From Metabacillus indicus LMG 22858 (GTDB taxonomy: Bacteria; Bacillota; Bacilli; Bacillales; Bacillaceae): a DNA stretch of 64,000 bases. Made by a program: the position numbers and the translations under genes. Positions 1 through 8,807 of the stretch are shown here, in pieces; within the stretch, counting starts at the first letter, position 1, and each line of letters begins with the position of its first letter. The DNA lies in the NCBI RefSeq assembly GCF_000708755.2, contig NZ_JGVU02000002.1, forward strand, positions 744,001 to 808,000, given 5' to 3'. Below the pieces are notes generated by a model. The model was not told where the DNA came from, searched no databases, and was given only the letters and a program-made list of their open reading frames with translations.

Positions 1-430
1 AGCTGAGCGCTGGAGCTAGACAATGCGAAAAGCGGAGCCGACTGCCCTTTCAGTCAGAAAAGAAATCGATCAGAAAGGCCGGGTTTGCCTTTTTGGGCGA
101 TTTTGTTCTGACAGAGGAGTTGGGCGATGGAGCTGGACAACACGAAAAGCGGAATCAGCCGGTTAGCTCCGATAGGCAGAAAAGAAATCGACCAGAAAGG
201 CCGGGTTTGCCTTTTTGGGCGATTTTGTTCTGACAGAGGAGTTGGCTGATGGAGCTGGACAATACGAAAAGCGGAAGCGCTCGTTTAGCTCCGGGAGTCA
301 GATAAGGAAGTGGCGGAAAAGGCGCTTTTTGCCTTTGCAGACAATTCCGTTCTGACAGAGGAGCTGAGCGCTGGAGCTAGACAATGCGAAAAGCGGAGCC
401 GACTGTCCAACCCTTTCAATCAGATAAGAA
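1..430. repeat. Four tandem copies of a ~120-bp intergenic element
   Basis: No gene is seen here. The block GGAGCTRGACAAYRCGAAAA recurs at about 12, 129, 251 and 373, so the period is about 117-122 bp. Between blocks, each copy carries a variant of a segment near CAGAAAAGAAATC, a GGCCGGG-like stretch, and then TTTTGTTCTGACAGAGGAG. Copies two and three are almost identical over their middle. A related single copy lies at about 12352-12470. The array probably continues beyond the left edge. From 430 to 516 there is only a pyrimidine-rich tract. Confidence 0.85.
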
Positions 431-516
431 ATCCAAGGAAAAATCCGGGCTTAGCTTTAAAAATAATTTATTTTGCCCTCCACAAAAATACCACCCAACC
501 CCACCCCAAACTCCCC

Positions 517-1917
517 CTACCCCTTTGATTCCACTGCCGAATATTGGTCACTAAGATATTTTTTGAGCTTGTACTGCAGGGTTTGTCTTGGGATGCCGAG
601 AAGCTTTGCAGCTTTCATGACATTCCCATCTGTTTGTTCCATTGCATCAAAGATCAGCTTGCATTCATATTTTGACAGCCTGCTTTGCAGGGAGCCGCCT
701 CTTTCATCTGATTCATCCTCATTCATCAAGTACGGCGGGAGGTGGCTCGGCAGAATCTGCCCTTCATCACACATGTTCATTGCAAATTCCAGGCAATGTT
801 TGAGTTCCCGCACATTGCCCCGCCAGCGCTTTCTGCCAAGCAGGCTCTCCGTCTCTTTTGATAGGCCTGATACACGTTTGCCGAATTCCTGATTGTATTT
901 TTTGATAAAAGCAGCCGAAAGGAGCGGGATGTCTGCTGGTCTCTCCCTGAGGGGAGGAAGGCTGAGGCCGAACACATTAAGCCTGAAATAAAGATCTTCT
1001 CTTATCTTATGTTCTTTTAAACATTGCTCAGGCGGGATATTCATGGCGGCAACCACTCGGACATCAACGTTTATAGCCCTGCTGCTGCCGATTCTTCTGA
1101 TTGCCCCGTCGTCAATGACGCGAAGAAGCTTTGCCTGCAGGTTCAGGGGCATCGACTGAAGTTCATCCAAAAAGAGAGTGCCTCCGTGGGAAAGCTCAAA
1201 TAAACCAGCCCGGTCTGCAGCGCCTGTATAGCTCCCTTTCACCGTGCCAAACAGCAGGCTCTCAAGCAGGGCTTCCGGAAGGGCGGCACAGTTTTGTGCA
1301 ATAAAAGGTGACTGTCTTCGCGCAGATTCATTATGCACCGCCTGAACAACCAATTCTTTTCCCGTTCCTGTTTCCCCGTAGACAAGCAGATTGGAAGATG
1401 TTCTTGCGGCCTTTTTTATCAGTTCTTTTACACGGAGCAGATTGCTGCTGACTGTCAGTATGTCTTCTAGCCTGTACACGGTGCCGTTGACAGCTTTTGC
1501 TCTAACGGGTGACGATATTCTTGATTGAAGGTCTGCCAGTCTTTCTGTCAGCTGTTTGATGGCAGAAAAGTCCTTTGCAATTTCAACTGCTCCGATGACA
1601 GTGTTTCCTGATAAAATGGGCAGGCTTGTATTCACGGTTTCAATTTTTTCGCCTTTTACATTTATGTAGGTCTGCGAGTGATGGTAAATCGGCTTTTTCG
1701 TCCTGATCGCCTTTAGAAGGGTGCTTGTTTCTTCTGACAGAGAGGGAAAAGCGTCAAATAAATGTTTCCCCAGGACTTCTTCCGGTTTCAGTCCGTCGTG
1801 ATAGGCTGCAATCTCATTGTAGAAAACCGTCATCCCTTTTTCATCAACCGCATGAATGCCCTCATCAATTGTTTCTAAAATATGCTGAATGATTTTCTCT
1901 CTAGTTTGGTCTGCCAA
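517..1917 (-). CDS. Sigma-54-dependent PAS/AAA+/Fis transcriptional activator (RocR-like)
   Basis: Enhancer-binding activator of sigma-54 (SigL) promoters, 466 aa. An N-terminal PAS-type sensor spans about residues 5-115. The AAA+ ATPase follows at about 150-380, with Walker A GETGTGKE and Walker B GTLFLDE. A Fis-type helix-turn-helix lies at about 415-455 (AAKLLGIPRQTLQYKL). The sigma-54 contact loop reads GSYTGA instead of the usual GAFTGA. It is the last gene of the minus-strand catabolic cluster, 40 bp behind the YodP-like gene, which suggests it controls that cluster. The ligand is unknown. I could not find a well-spaced -24/-12 promoter upstream of the operon's first gene. Confidence 0.92.
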   Translation of the reverse strand: MADQTREKIIQHILETIDEGIHAVDEKGMTVFYNEIAAYHDGLKPEEVLGKHLFDAFPSLSEETSTLLKAIRTKKPIYHHSQTYINVKGEKIETVNTSLPILSGNTVIGAVEIAKDFSAIKQLTERLADLQSRISSPVRAKAVNGTVYRLEDILTVSSNLLRVKELIKKAARTSSNLLVYGETGTGKELVVQAVHNESARRQSPFIAQNCAALPEALLESLLFGTVKGSYTGAADRAGLFELSHGGTLFLDELQSMPLNLQAKLLRVIDDGAIRRIGSSRAINVDVRVVAAMNIPPEQCLKEHKIREDLYFRLNVFGLSLPPLRERPADIPLLSAAFIKKYNQEFGKRVSGLSKETESLLGRKRWRGNVRELKHCLEFAMNMCDEGQILPSHLPPYLMNEDESDERGGSLQSRLSKYECKLIFDAMEQTDGNVMKAAKLLGIPRQTLQYKLKKYLSDQYSAVESKG

Positions 1918-1957
1918 TGAAATTCCTCCTCAGTGCCAGCTTTTCGGCAGCAAATGC

Positions 1958-2812
1958 TCATTTTCCGGCAGACAGGTCTTTACACCATACATTCATATTT
2001 TCATAGTCCGTGCTGATGATGCAGTTATTTGTGAGCCTGCCGGTATAATCATAATCCAGCTGATAAAGCACCGCGTTCATCCCGAAAGAGGCCGCCCTTG
2101 CGATAGAATAGGCACAGTAAATGCCCTCTTTCCTGAGCACGTCTTCAAGCTTCAGCAGCAGTGTTCTCATAAGCCGGTGCTTTCTCGCTTCAGGAAGCGT
2201 AGCACAGTCTGTCAGTTCTGCATTATGATAAAATCTGTTCAGCTCCGCTGATGCTGCACTAACGATCTTCAAATTCTCTTCGGCCAGTAAATAAATCGTT
2301 CCTTCTTTCATTGTCTTTACAATATAATCCGGAGAATGAAGAGGAGTCGGATACACTTCGAATACCGTTTGGTAAAGAGAAGCCAGCCCTTCTGCGTCCT
2401 TTTCTTCCGCTTTCCGGAATATAAAATCTGACGTGTCCGGACATGCCGACTTTTCTTTCTGATATATGGCACTCATCATGCTGTCCTGCTCCGTCCATGC
2501 CGTTGTAGTTCTTCTGTCCTCGCTGAAATATTTTGTAAAAAAACAGGCGGGGTCACCGTGGAAATATCCTCTGATGACCGCTTCGAGCTGATATTGTTTG
2601 TTAAGAAGCTCTTCAATCGACGAGCTTTTTCCCTTTACAATCAACTTTGTGAAACCTTTGTTCAAAGCGGCTTTTTCTGCATCAGCAAGGAGATCTTCCA
2701 TATTTCCCCGGTAATCATCAATTCTCATCCGGCTGTTAAAATGGTCAAAAACCGCTGTCGCCCTGTATGAGATGCCTTCCAGTTCTTTTTCCTCTGTTTT
2801 ATATTCGTTCAC
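1958..2812 (-). CDS. YodP/AblB-like beta-lysine N-acetyltransferase
   Basis: GNAT-superfamily acetyltransferase of 284 aa, resembling the YodP/AblB family that acetylates beta-lysine after lysine 2,3-aminomutase. The GNAT fold is in the C-terminal half, from FRKAEEKDAEGLASLYQTVF on. The N-terminal half is the family-specific extension. The start is GTG, behind an AAGGGGGAAA ribosome site. Its neighbours are the other yod-type genes, but no kamA gene is in the window, so the substrate assignment is uncertain. A terminator lies between it and the aldehyde dehydrogenase gene, so it may be expressed at a lower level than the genes before it. Confidence 0.8.
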   Translation of the reverse strand: MNEYKTEEKELEGISYRATAVFDHFNSRMRIDDYRGNMEDLLADAEKAALNKGFTKLIVKGKSSSIEELLNKQYQLEAVIRGYFHGDPACFFTKYFSEDRRTTTAWTEQDSMMSAIYQKEKSACPDTSDFIFRKAEEKDAEGLASLYQTVFEVYPTPLHSPDYIVKTMKEGTIYLLAEENLKIVSAASAELNRFYHNAELTDCATLPEARKHRLMRTLLLKLEDVLRKEGIYCAYSIARAASFGMNAVLYQLDYDYTGRLTNNCIISTDYENMNVWCKDLSAGK

Positions 2813-2838
2813 GCTCTTTCCCCCTTTTGTTCACTCCA

Positions 2839-2865
2839 GAAAAAAAGAGTGCAGAAATCGCACTC
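2839..2865 (-). terminator. Rho-independent terminator inside the catabolic cluster
   Basis: Stem GAGTGC/GCACTC with a 7-nt loop, followed on the minus strand by a run of T. It lies downstream of the aldehyde dehydrogenase gene and just before the YodP-like gene, so it would reduce read-through. Confidence 0.75.
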
Positions 2866-2886
2866 ATTCTTCTTTTCACGGCTTCT

Positions 2887-4317
2887 TTATCTATGCGCAT
2901 GATTAAATGAAATCAGTTTCAGCTCGGTCAGCTCTTCCATTGCGTATTTAATGCCTTCTCTTCCAAACCCGCTGTCTTTGACACCGCCGTACGGCATATG
3001 ATCAACGCGGAATGTAGGGATGTCGTTGATCATCACCCCGCCGACATGAAGGTCTTTTGCCGCTTTAAATGCAAGGTCCACTCTGTTTGTAAATACGCCG
3101 GCCTGAAGTCCGAACCGGGAGTTATTGACTTCTTCAATGGCTTCATCAAATGTCCGGAATGAATTGATGATGGCAACAGGTGCAAATGCCTCCTGGCAGG
3201 AAAGACTGGCATCAGAAGGCACATTCAGTAAAATGGCCGGTTCAATCGTCTGATTTTCTGACCCTTTTCCTCCGCAGGCGCGCGTTGCACCTGCTGCTTC
3301 GGCTTCCTCAATCCAGGCGAGGGCGCGATCCACATCATCACCTGAAATGAGTGACGATACATCTGTCTGCTCATCCAGCGGATTCCCGACTTTCAATTTC
3401 CGTGTATGTTCAACAGCCTTAGACACGAATTCATCAAATATAGCCTCATGCACATAAATACGCTGTACCGAAATACACACCTGCCCTGCAAACGCAAATG
3501 CTCCGGTGACGCATCTCGCTGCCACTTCATCTGCATTTGCATCATCATTGACGATCACTGCAGAGTTCGATCCGAGCTCAAGAAGGGTTTTTCTCATGCC
3601 GGCTTCCTGCTTCAGCTTTTTCCCTACCTCCGGGCTGCCTGTAAATGTCAGGGCTTTTATCCGGTCATCCGATGTAAAATGCTTCCCTATTTCGCTGCCC
3701 TTGCCTGTGACAATGTTCAGGGCGCCGGCGGGCAGTCCCGCTTCGTGAAAAAGCTCTCCAATGAAATAGGAACTTAAAGGGGTTTGGGTTGCCGGTTTCA
3801 AAACGACCGTATTTCCCGAGGCAAAAGCAGGACCCAGCTTGTGTGCCACCAGATTCATAGGAAAGTTAAACGGGGTAATGGCTCCAATCACACCAATAGG
3901 TTCCCGCACCGTATAGGCTGTGCGGTTTTCCCCTCCTGGAGCTGCATCCATAGCTATTGTTTCACCGTCAAGCCTTCTTGCCTCTTCAGCCGCAAATGTA
4001 TAGGTCATGACTGTGCGGTCTACCTCTGCCCTGGCCGTTTTGATCGGCTTTGCCGCTTCTTTTGCGATGATTTGAGCCGCTTCCTCTTTTCGTTCCGCAA
4101 GAAGCTCTGCCGTTCGTTTAAGAATCTCTGCCCGTTTATGTGCTGGAAGCTCCTTCATTTTTCTGAACGCGTCAGCTGCAGCGTCCACGGCTGCTTTCAC
4201 CTTGCTTTCGTCTGCGATAGCGACTTCTGCAAGCAGATCCTTTGCGAAGGGAGATTTTAGTTCTACATACGTTTCTGATTCTTCATGTTTACCATTAATC
4301 CATAAATGCTGCTTCAT
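2887..4317 (-). CDS. NAD(P)-dependent aldehyde dehydrogenase
   Basis: Aldehyde dehydrogenase family protein, 476 aa, full length for the family. Catalytic Cys281 lies in GQVCIS. The general base is Glu247 in LLELGSNSA, and the oxyanion Asn151 is in PFNFPMN. The start follows GAGGTGACCGGAA. It sits in the same direction as the aminotransferase, CoA-transferase and deacylase genes and probably oxidises an aldehyde intermediate of the same route. B. subtilis has no ALDH gene in its yodPQRST cluster, so this is a variation in content. The substrate cannot be read from the sequence. Confidence 0.92.
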   Translation of the reverse strand: MKQHLWINGKHEESETYVELKSPFAKDLLAEVAIADESKVKAAVDAAADAFRKMKELPAHKRAEILKRTAELLAERKEEAAQIIAKEAAKPIKTARAEVDRTVMTYTFAAEEARRLDGETIAMDAAPGGENRTAYTVREPIGVIGAITPFNFPMNLVAHKLGPAFASGNTVVLKPATQTPLSSYFIGELFHEAGLPAGALNIVTGKGSEIGKHFTSDDRIKALTFTGSPEVGKKLKQEAGMRKTLLELGSNSAVIVNDDANADEVAARCVTGAFAFAGQVCISVQRIYVHEAIFDEFVSKAVEHTRKLKVGNPLDEQTDVSSLISGDDVDRALAWIEEAEAAGATRACGGKGSENQTIEPAILLNVPSDASLSCQEAFAPVAIINSFRTFDEAIEEVNNSRFGLQAGVFTNRVDLAFKAAKDLHVGGVMINDIPTFRVDHMPYGGVKDSGFGREGIKYAMEELTELKLISFNHAHR

Positions 4318-4382
4318 TTCCGGTCACCTCTATTAGTAAGTCGTTTCCTGTACTTATTTCCCCTCTCCCAAGCCATAAAACA

Positions 4383-5651
4383 TCACTCAGACACTTCGCA
4401 CCAGTTTAATAAGAAGGCTGCAATCACTTTTGTGCAGGAGATCATCTGATCGATGTCGATAAATTCATTTGGAAAATGCGCCATCTCTGTTTCCCCCGGC
4501 CCAAAGACGATTGAGGGTATGCCGCCGGCTTGAGAAAGGAGACCGGCATCCGTCCCCCATGGGGATGCTTCTATTACAGGCTCACTTTCCAGAATGTCGA
4601 CATATGCTTTTGACAATGCCTCTGTCAGCGGATGCGTGCCTTCAATTTCATTCGGGAGCCACCTTGCCCCAAACCATTCAAGCTCAGCCGGATGCTCTTT
4701 AAACCATTCATCTTTAGAGGACAACTCGTCTATCCATCCTTGAAATTCGGCCTGTACGTCCTCTATTTTTTCATTCGGTGCAATCCCGCATCTTCCTTCA
4801 AGTGTCACAAGATCGGCGACAGAAGAGGGCCATGTGCCTCCTTCTATTTTACCGATATTAATAGGAACTGGAATAGGAATTGTCTGATAGAGAGGATCGG
4901 TAATCCGTTTATTCCTTTTTTGTTCAAGCTGGAGCAAATGCTCTACAACTAAGGTCGTTTTCTCAATGGCACTTACGCCTTCATACCTTGTTCCTCCGTG
5001 TGCAGAGCGCCCTTTCACCTTGAGCCTGAACCACATCGACCCCTGCTGTTTTTGAAAGATTTTCATTTTAGTAGGCTCCGGAACAATGGCTGCATCCGCT
5101 TTATACCCGCGGAGAATCGCTGCGAGTGTTCCTGCTCCACCGCTCTCTTCTTCTATAACACTCTGAAAAATCACATCACCCTTAAGTGAAATGCCTGATG
5201 CTTTAATGGCTTCCATGGCCATTAACAGACAGACATTCCCTCCTTTCATATCTGTTGATCCGCGGCCGTATAGCCGGTTATCCTTCACAACAGCCTGGTA
5301 AGGATCAACTTCCCACTGTTTGAGATCTCCCTCGGGAACAACATCTACGTGTCCGTTTAAAATAACAGACTTGCCGCCGCCCGACCCTTTCATCACCCCA
5401 ACAATATTCGGGCTGTCCTTAAATGAGGTTCTTGTCGCAACGAAATGGGGATGCTGCTTCAATGCTTTTCCTCCGGGTTCCCATAAATCTATGTCCAGGC
5501 TGAGCTGACGGCACTTCTCAAGGACGACAGCCTGGGCTGATGCTTCATTCCCCTGAACACTCCGCTGTTCGACCATTTTCTTCAGCAGCTTAATGGAGCG
5601 GTGCCGGTTGTCATTGATCCAGGCGCAAACTTGCTTTTGTGAGTCTTCCAT
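4383..5651 (-). CDS. yodQ: M20-family deacylase (YodQ/ArgE/DapE-like)
   Basis: Zinc-dependent M20 amidohydrolase, 422 aa, of the ArgE/DapE/ACY1 type. Metal-ligand motifs are visible in order: NGHVDVVPEG, RGSTDMKGG, VIEEESGGAG, and a late GPGETEMAHFPNE. It should remove an acyl group, probably the acetyl put on by the YodP-like enzyme, from an amino-acid intermediate. The start follows GAGGTGAAGGG. The gap to the upstream CoA-transferase gene is 22 bp, so they are co-transcribed. The YodQ name rests on neighbourhood plus family, and the exact substrate is inferred. Confidence 0.85.
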   Translation of the reverse strand: MEDSQKQVCAWINDNRHRSIKLLKKMVEQRSVQGNEASAQAVVLEKCRQLSLDIDLWEPGGKALKQHPHFVATRTSFKDSPNIVGVMKGSGGGKSVILNGHVDVVPEGDLKQWEVDPYQAVVKDNRLYGRGSTDMKGGNVCLLMAMEAIKASGISLKGDVIFQSVIEEESGGAGTLAAILRGYKADAAIVPEPTKMKIFQKQQGSMWFRLKVKGRSAHGGTRYEGVSAIEKTTLVVEHLLQLEQKRNKRITDPLYQTIPIPVPINIGKIEGGTWPSSVADLVTLEGRCGIAPNEKIEDVQAEFQGWIDELSSKDEWFKEHPAELEWFGARWLPNEIEGTHPLTEALSKAYVDILESEPVIEASPWGTDAGLLSQAGGIPSIVFGPGETEMAHFPNEFIDIDQMISCTKVIAAFLLNWCEVSE

Positions 5652-5673
5652 CCCTTCACCTCTTCACTAATTT

Positions 5674-6294
5674 TCAGGTTTCAAGCTTCACCCCTGTATG
5701 TTTGATCACATCCTCCACTGTGAAAGGAGGCATGACCTCAAGCAGCTTCAGACCACCCGGCTGCACTTCGAGCACAGCCATGTCTGTAATGATCATATTG
5801 ACACATTTTTTTGAAGTGAGAGGCAGCGTACACTCTTCAAGAATTTTCGGTTCACCGTTTTTATTAACATGGTTCATCACAACGATGACCTTTTTTGCTT
5901 TGGCAGCAAGCTCCATGGCTCCTCCCATTCCAGGCACTCTTTTTCCCGGTACAATCCAGTTCGCAAGATCTCCTTTTCCGCTTACTTGTAGAGAACCCAG
6001 AATCGTCATATCCACGCAGCCCCGGCGGATCATGCCGAATGCCGCTGCAGAATCAAAGTACGAGGCCCAATTGCCGGTGGTGACCGGATAGCCCGCTGCA
6101 TTGCACAGAGTGCCATCTTCTTCACCGGCTGCAGGTGTCGGGCCTATCCCGAGAATTCCATTTTCAGCCTGAATCATGACCTGCGGCTTTCCTGTTAAAT
6201 AATTCGGCACGAGCGAAGGAATGCCTATTCCGAGGTTGACGATCATGCCGTTCTCAATTTCCTGTGCAGCCCTTCTCGCAATTTTCTCTCTCAC
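5674..6294 (-). CDS. yodR: 3-oxoacid CoA-transferase subunit B (YodR-like)
   Basis: Beta subunit of a two-subunit family I CoA-transferase. The N-terminal region MIVNLGIGIPSLVPNYL and ENGILGIGP are typical; the latter contains the active-site Glu region of subunit B. A GTG start at 6294 is chosen because it overlaps the stop of subunit A by four bases (GTGA) and has GGGAG five bases upstream. A longer start at 6312 would lack a ribosome site. It gives 206 aa. With the next gene it transfers CoA onto a keto acid formed by the aminotransferase step. Confidence 0.9.
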   Translation of the reverse strand: MREKIARRAAQEIENGMIVNLGIGIPSLVPNYLTGKPQVMIQAENGILGIGPTPAAGEEDGTLCNAAGYPVTTGNWASYFDSAAAFGMIRRGCVDMTILGSLQVSGKGDLANWIVPGKRVPGMGGAMELAAKAKKVIVVMNHVNKNGEPKILEECTLPLTSKKCVNMIITDMAVLEVQPGGLKLLEVMPPFTVEDVIKHTGVKLET

Positions 6295-6992
6295 TTCGGC
6301 TCCCATACCCATTTCCAGTTCACCCCTTCACTTTGGACAATTGCCTGAACAAAAACGCCCGGCGTAATAATCGTTTCCGGGTCGAGTTCTCCGGAACCTA
6401 CAATCTGATCGACCTCTGCAATCGTATAATCGCCTGCCATTGCCATTAAAGGATTCATATTTCGGGCACTTTTTTCATAAACAATGTTCCCGAATTCATC
6501 TGCTTTCCTGCCGCAGATGATTGCTACATCTGCCGTTAAAGCCGTTTCAAGCAAATAGGTCTTCCCGTTTACAGTCAGCCGTTCCTTTCCCTTTTCGGCA
6601 ATCTCGCTGCCTATTCCCACGTCACACAGGATCCCCCCAAGGCCCATCCCGCCTGCCCGGATTCTCTCTGCAAGCGTGCCTTGAGGAGAAAACTCAACAT
6701 GTAGCTTTCCTTCTGACATCAGAGCCCCTGCTATAGGATTTGATCCTATGTGTGAAGCAATCAGCTTTCGGACTCTTCCCGAAGAGACGATCCTTCCAAT
6801 GCCGATATGGGGGAAACCGGCATCATTACAGATGATTTCAAGGTCCCTGACCCCTTTTTCAAGAATGGCATCTACAAGTGTCGGGGGAGTGCCTACTCCT
6901 CCAAATCCTCCGGCCATTAGAGTGCAGCCATCATTTACTTTGGATAGTACATCGTCTATTTGCCTGATCTTTTGAAAAGCATTTGAAATCAT
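6291..6992 (-). CDS. yodS: 3-oxoacid CoA-transferase subunit A (YodS-like)
   Basis: Alpha subunit of the CoA-transferase. The glycine-rich GGFGGVGTPPTLVDAIL near residue 30 and the GSNPIAG region are family hallmarks. The ATG at 6992 overlaps the aminotransferase stop codon (ATGA) and has GGAG seven bases upstream, so it is preferred over the GTG two codons earlier. Length is about 233 aa. The stacked four-base overlaps yodT-yodS-yodR imply translational coupling and equal amounts of the subunits. Confidence 0.92.
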   Translation of the reverse strand: MISNAFQKIRQIDDVLSKVNDGCTLMAGGFGGVGTPPTLVDAILEKGVRDLEIICNDAGFPHIGIGRIVSSGRVRKLIASHIGSNPIAGALMSEGKLHVEFSPQGTLAERIRAGGMGLGGILCDVGIGSEIAEKGKERLTVNGKTYLLETALTADVAIICGRKADEFGNIVYEKSARNMNPLMAMAGDYTIAEVDQIVGSGELDPETIITPGVFVQAIVQSEGVNWKWVWEPK

Positions 6993-8356
6993 ACGCACTC
7001 TCCTTTATTACGGATAATCTCAGCCTCTATCTCCGAAATAGTTTTGGAAAAAAGCCGGACCAGCTCGGTCAGCTCTTCCTCACTGATCGTAAGCGGCGGA
7101 GCAATCAAGATTGCATCTCCGTCTCCCCCTTCAATTCCAGCTGCAGCGGGATAAACGAGCAGTCCGTTCATCTGGGCTTTCTTTATGATGCGGCTTGTCA
7201 GGTGACAGGCTTTTGAAAAAGGCTTCTTTGTCGCTTTGTCTGTAACAAATTCAATGCCGATCATAAGTCCCATCCCTCTGACATCCCCAATAATGGAAGT
7301 CTTTTTCTGCAATTTCTGAAGCTGTTTCATCAGTGTTTTTCCTTTTTCCGCCGATGCGTCATTCAGGCTGTTTTTTTCGATATAATGCAAAACAGCAAGA
7401 CTGGCTGCGGCAGATTGGGGATTGGCACTGTAAGTATGGCCGCTCATAATCAGTTTAGACCCCTGCTGAATCGGCCTCATCACTCTGTCGCTTACAAGTG
7501 TTGCCGCTATCGGTGCATACCCTGCGCTCATTCCTTTGCCGAGGGCCACAATATCCGGCAATACTCCCCAATGCTCCATTGCCAGAGTTTTCCCTGTTCT
7601 CCCTATGCCGGTCATGACTTCATCTGCAATCAGGAGGATATCATACCGGTCACAAATATCCCGGATTTTCTCATAATAGCCTTCAGGGGGAGTAAGCGCC
7701 GCTCCTGCTGCACCTACAAGAGGTTCAGCCACGAATGCGGCAATATGCTCTGCACCGGTCCTTCTGATTGCCGTTTCAAGTTCGTCTGTACATTTTGCGT
7801 TGCAGGATGCCGGGTTTAGTCCAAATGGACACCGGTAGCAGTATGGCGGGGAAACTTCCGGATTTGACTCAAGCAGCTGCTGAAAGCGGAACCGCCTTTC
7901 AGGATGGCCTGAAAGGGATAAGGCGCCTAATGTAATGCCGTGATAACTCATCCATCTCGATATGATCTTCGTTTTCTGAGGACAGTTCTGCTCCTGGAAA
8001 TACTGAATGGCTGTCTTCATTGCCGTCTCAATTGCCTCTGACCCGCTGTTAACAAGAAATGTCCAATTAAGGTCACCCGGTGTAATTTCTGAAAGCTTCT
8101 TTGCAAGTCCTTCAGCTGCATGGCTTGAAAACTGGGATCTGTATACAAAAGAAACGGCATTTGCCTGCTTGCCCATCGCATCAATGATTTCCGGTACCCC
8201 GTGGCCTATTGAACACGTAACCGCTCCTGAAGAAGCGTCCATGTATTTTTTTCCATCCGTATCAAAGAGATAAACACCTTGTCCATGGCTGACTATTTTA
8301 TAGCTCTCATCAAGCATGGGTTTGATTAAATAGTCCCTCTCCACCCCGCCATTCAC
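6989..8356 (-). CDS. yodT: Class III PLP-dependent aminotransferase (YodT-like)
   Basis: Aspartate aminotransferase-fold (class III) enzyme, 455 aa. The PLP-binding lysine lies in VALGKGMSAGY, preceded by LLIADEVMTGIGRTG with the conserved Asp. NSGSEAIETAMK is the cofactor phosphate region. The start is GTG with AAGG five bases upstream. As the first gene of the operon it would set the pathway's entry or transamination step. The yodT name rests on synteny with the CoA-transferase and deacylase genes. A consensus cre site lies about 150 bp upstream. Confidence 0.88.
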   Translation of the reverse strand: MNGGVERDYLIKPMLDESYKIVSHGQGVYLFDTDGKKYMDASSGAVTCSIGHGVPEIIDAMGKQANAVSFVYRSQFSSHAAEGLAKKLSEITPGDLNWTFLVNSGSEAIETAMKTAIQYFQEQNCPQKTKIISRWMSYHGITLGALSLSGHPERRFRFQQLLESNPEVSPPYCYRCPFGLNPASCNAKCTDELETAIRRTGAEHIAAFVAEPLVGAAGAALTPPEGYYEKIRDICDRYDILLIADEVMTGIGRTGKTLAMEHWGVLPDIVALGKGMSAGYAPIAATLVSDRVMRPIQQGSKLIMSGHTYSANPQSAAASLAVLHYIEKNSLNDASAEKGKTLMKQLQKLQKKTSIIGDVRGMGLMIGIEFVTDKATKKPFSKACHLTSRIIKKAQMNGLLVYPAAAGIEGGDGDAILIAPPLTISEEELTELVRLFSKTISEIEAEIIRNKGECV

Positions 8357-8501
8357 CCCAACCTTCTAATGTATCTTGCTCATTAATACATATGTGGAAG
8401 ACAAAGCGGTTATTTCTCATGAGCAATCAAAGCCATCGACAAACCATTTTCGGGCTCTTTACAGAGGGCTGACGCCTACAGTACCCACAACGCCGTATTT
8501 T

Positions 8502-8516
8502 TTGTAAGCGCTGTCA
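8502..8516. promoter_or_regulatory. Consensus cre site (CcpA operator)
   Basis: TTGTAAGCGCTGTCA matches the catabolite-responsive element consensus WTGNAANCGNWNNCW at every fixed position. It sits in the divergent gap, about 145 bp upstream of the yodT-type start and 60 bp before the small membrane-protein gene on the other strand. It probably puts the catabolic operon under carbon catabolite repression. Which of the two genes it controls is not decided by sequence. Confidence 0.75.
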
Positions 8517-8575
8517 TTAGTTTGTAAACAAATTTCTTTTCACCTGCATACCATATCTTATTGAAGGGTCAGGTG

Positions 8576-8770
8576 ATGGTTGTGCTGAAGTGGCTGTTTC
8601 ACGGTGTCTTTTTCGCGATGTTTATTCTGCTTGCCTATTTTGGAGGCGGATCAGTCCTGTTTGCAGACGGGGAGACAGGGGAACGCGTCGTTACTGCTTT
8701 TTTTGTCATAATGACAGCAGCTTTTCTCGGAATGGTCTACCATTCTCTTTGCAGGCATTTTTTCAAATAA
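8576..8770 (+). CDS. Small two-helix membrane protein of unknown function
   Basis: A 64-aa protein with two predicted transmembrane helices (WLFHGVFFAMFILLAYFGG and VVTAFFVIMTAAFLGMVYH) joined by a short acidic loop GETGER. ATG 8576 is chosen over an in-frame TTG at 8561 because GAAGGG lies eight bases upstream. A strong terminator follows the stop directly. I do not recognise a family. It is divergent from the catabolic operon and may share its control region. Confidence 0.7.
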   Translation: MVVLKWLFHGVFFAMFILLAYFGGGSVLFADGETGERVVTAFFVIMTAAFLGMVYHSLCRHFFK

Positions 8771-8797
8771 ACGCTTGGAAATTTTCCAAGCGTTTTT
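8769..8797. terminator. Bidirectional terminator
   Basis: AACGCTTGGAAA and its complement TTTCCAAGCGTT form a near-continuous stem with A and T runs on both sides. It serves the two convergent genes. Confidence 0.9.
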
Positions 8798-8807
8798 ATC
8801 TGCCATT

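Noticed and set aside
3784-4260. 158-codon frame antisense to the aldehyde dehydrogenase gene
   Set aside because: Shadow of the real gene; composition is Cys- and Phe-rich and unlike a protein.
8357-8560. Sigma-54 (-24/-12) promoter before the catabolic operon
   Set aside because: TGGC...TTGC-like pairs occur but with a wrong spacing of 8 or 9 bases instead of 10 between GG and GC.
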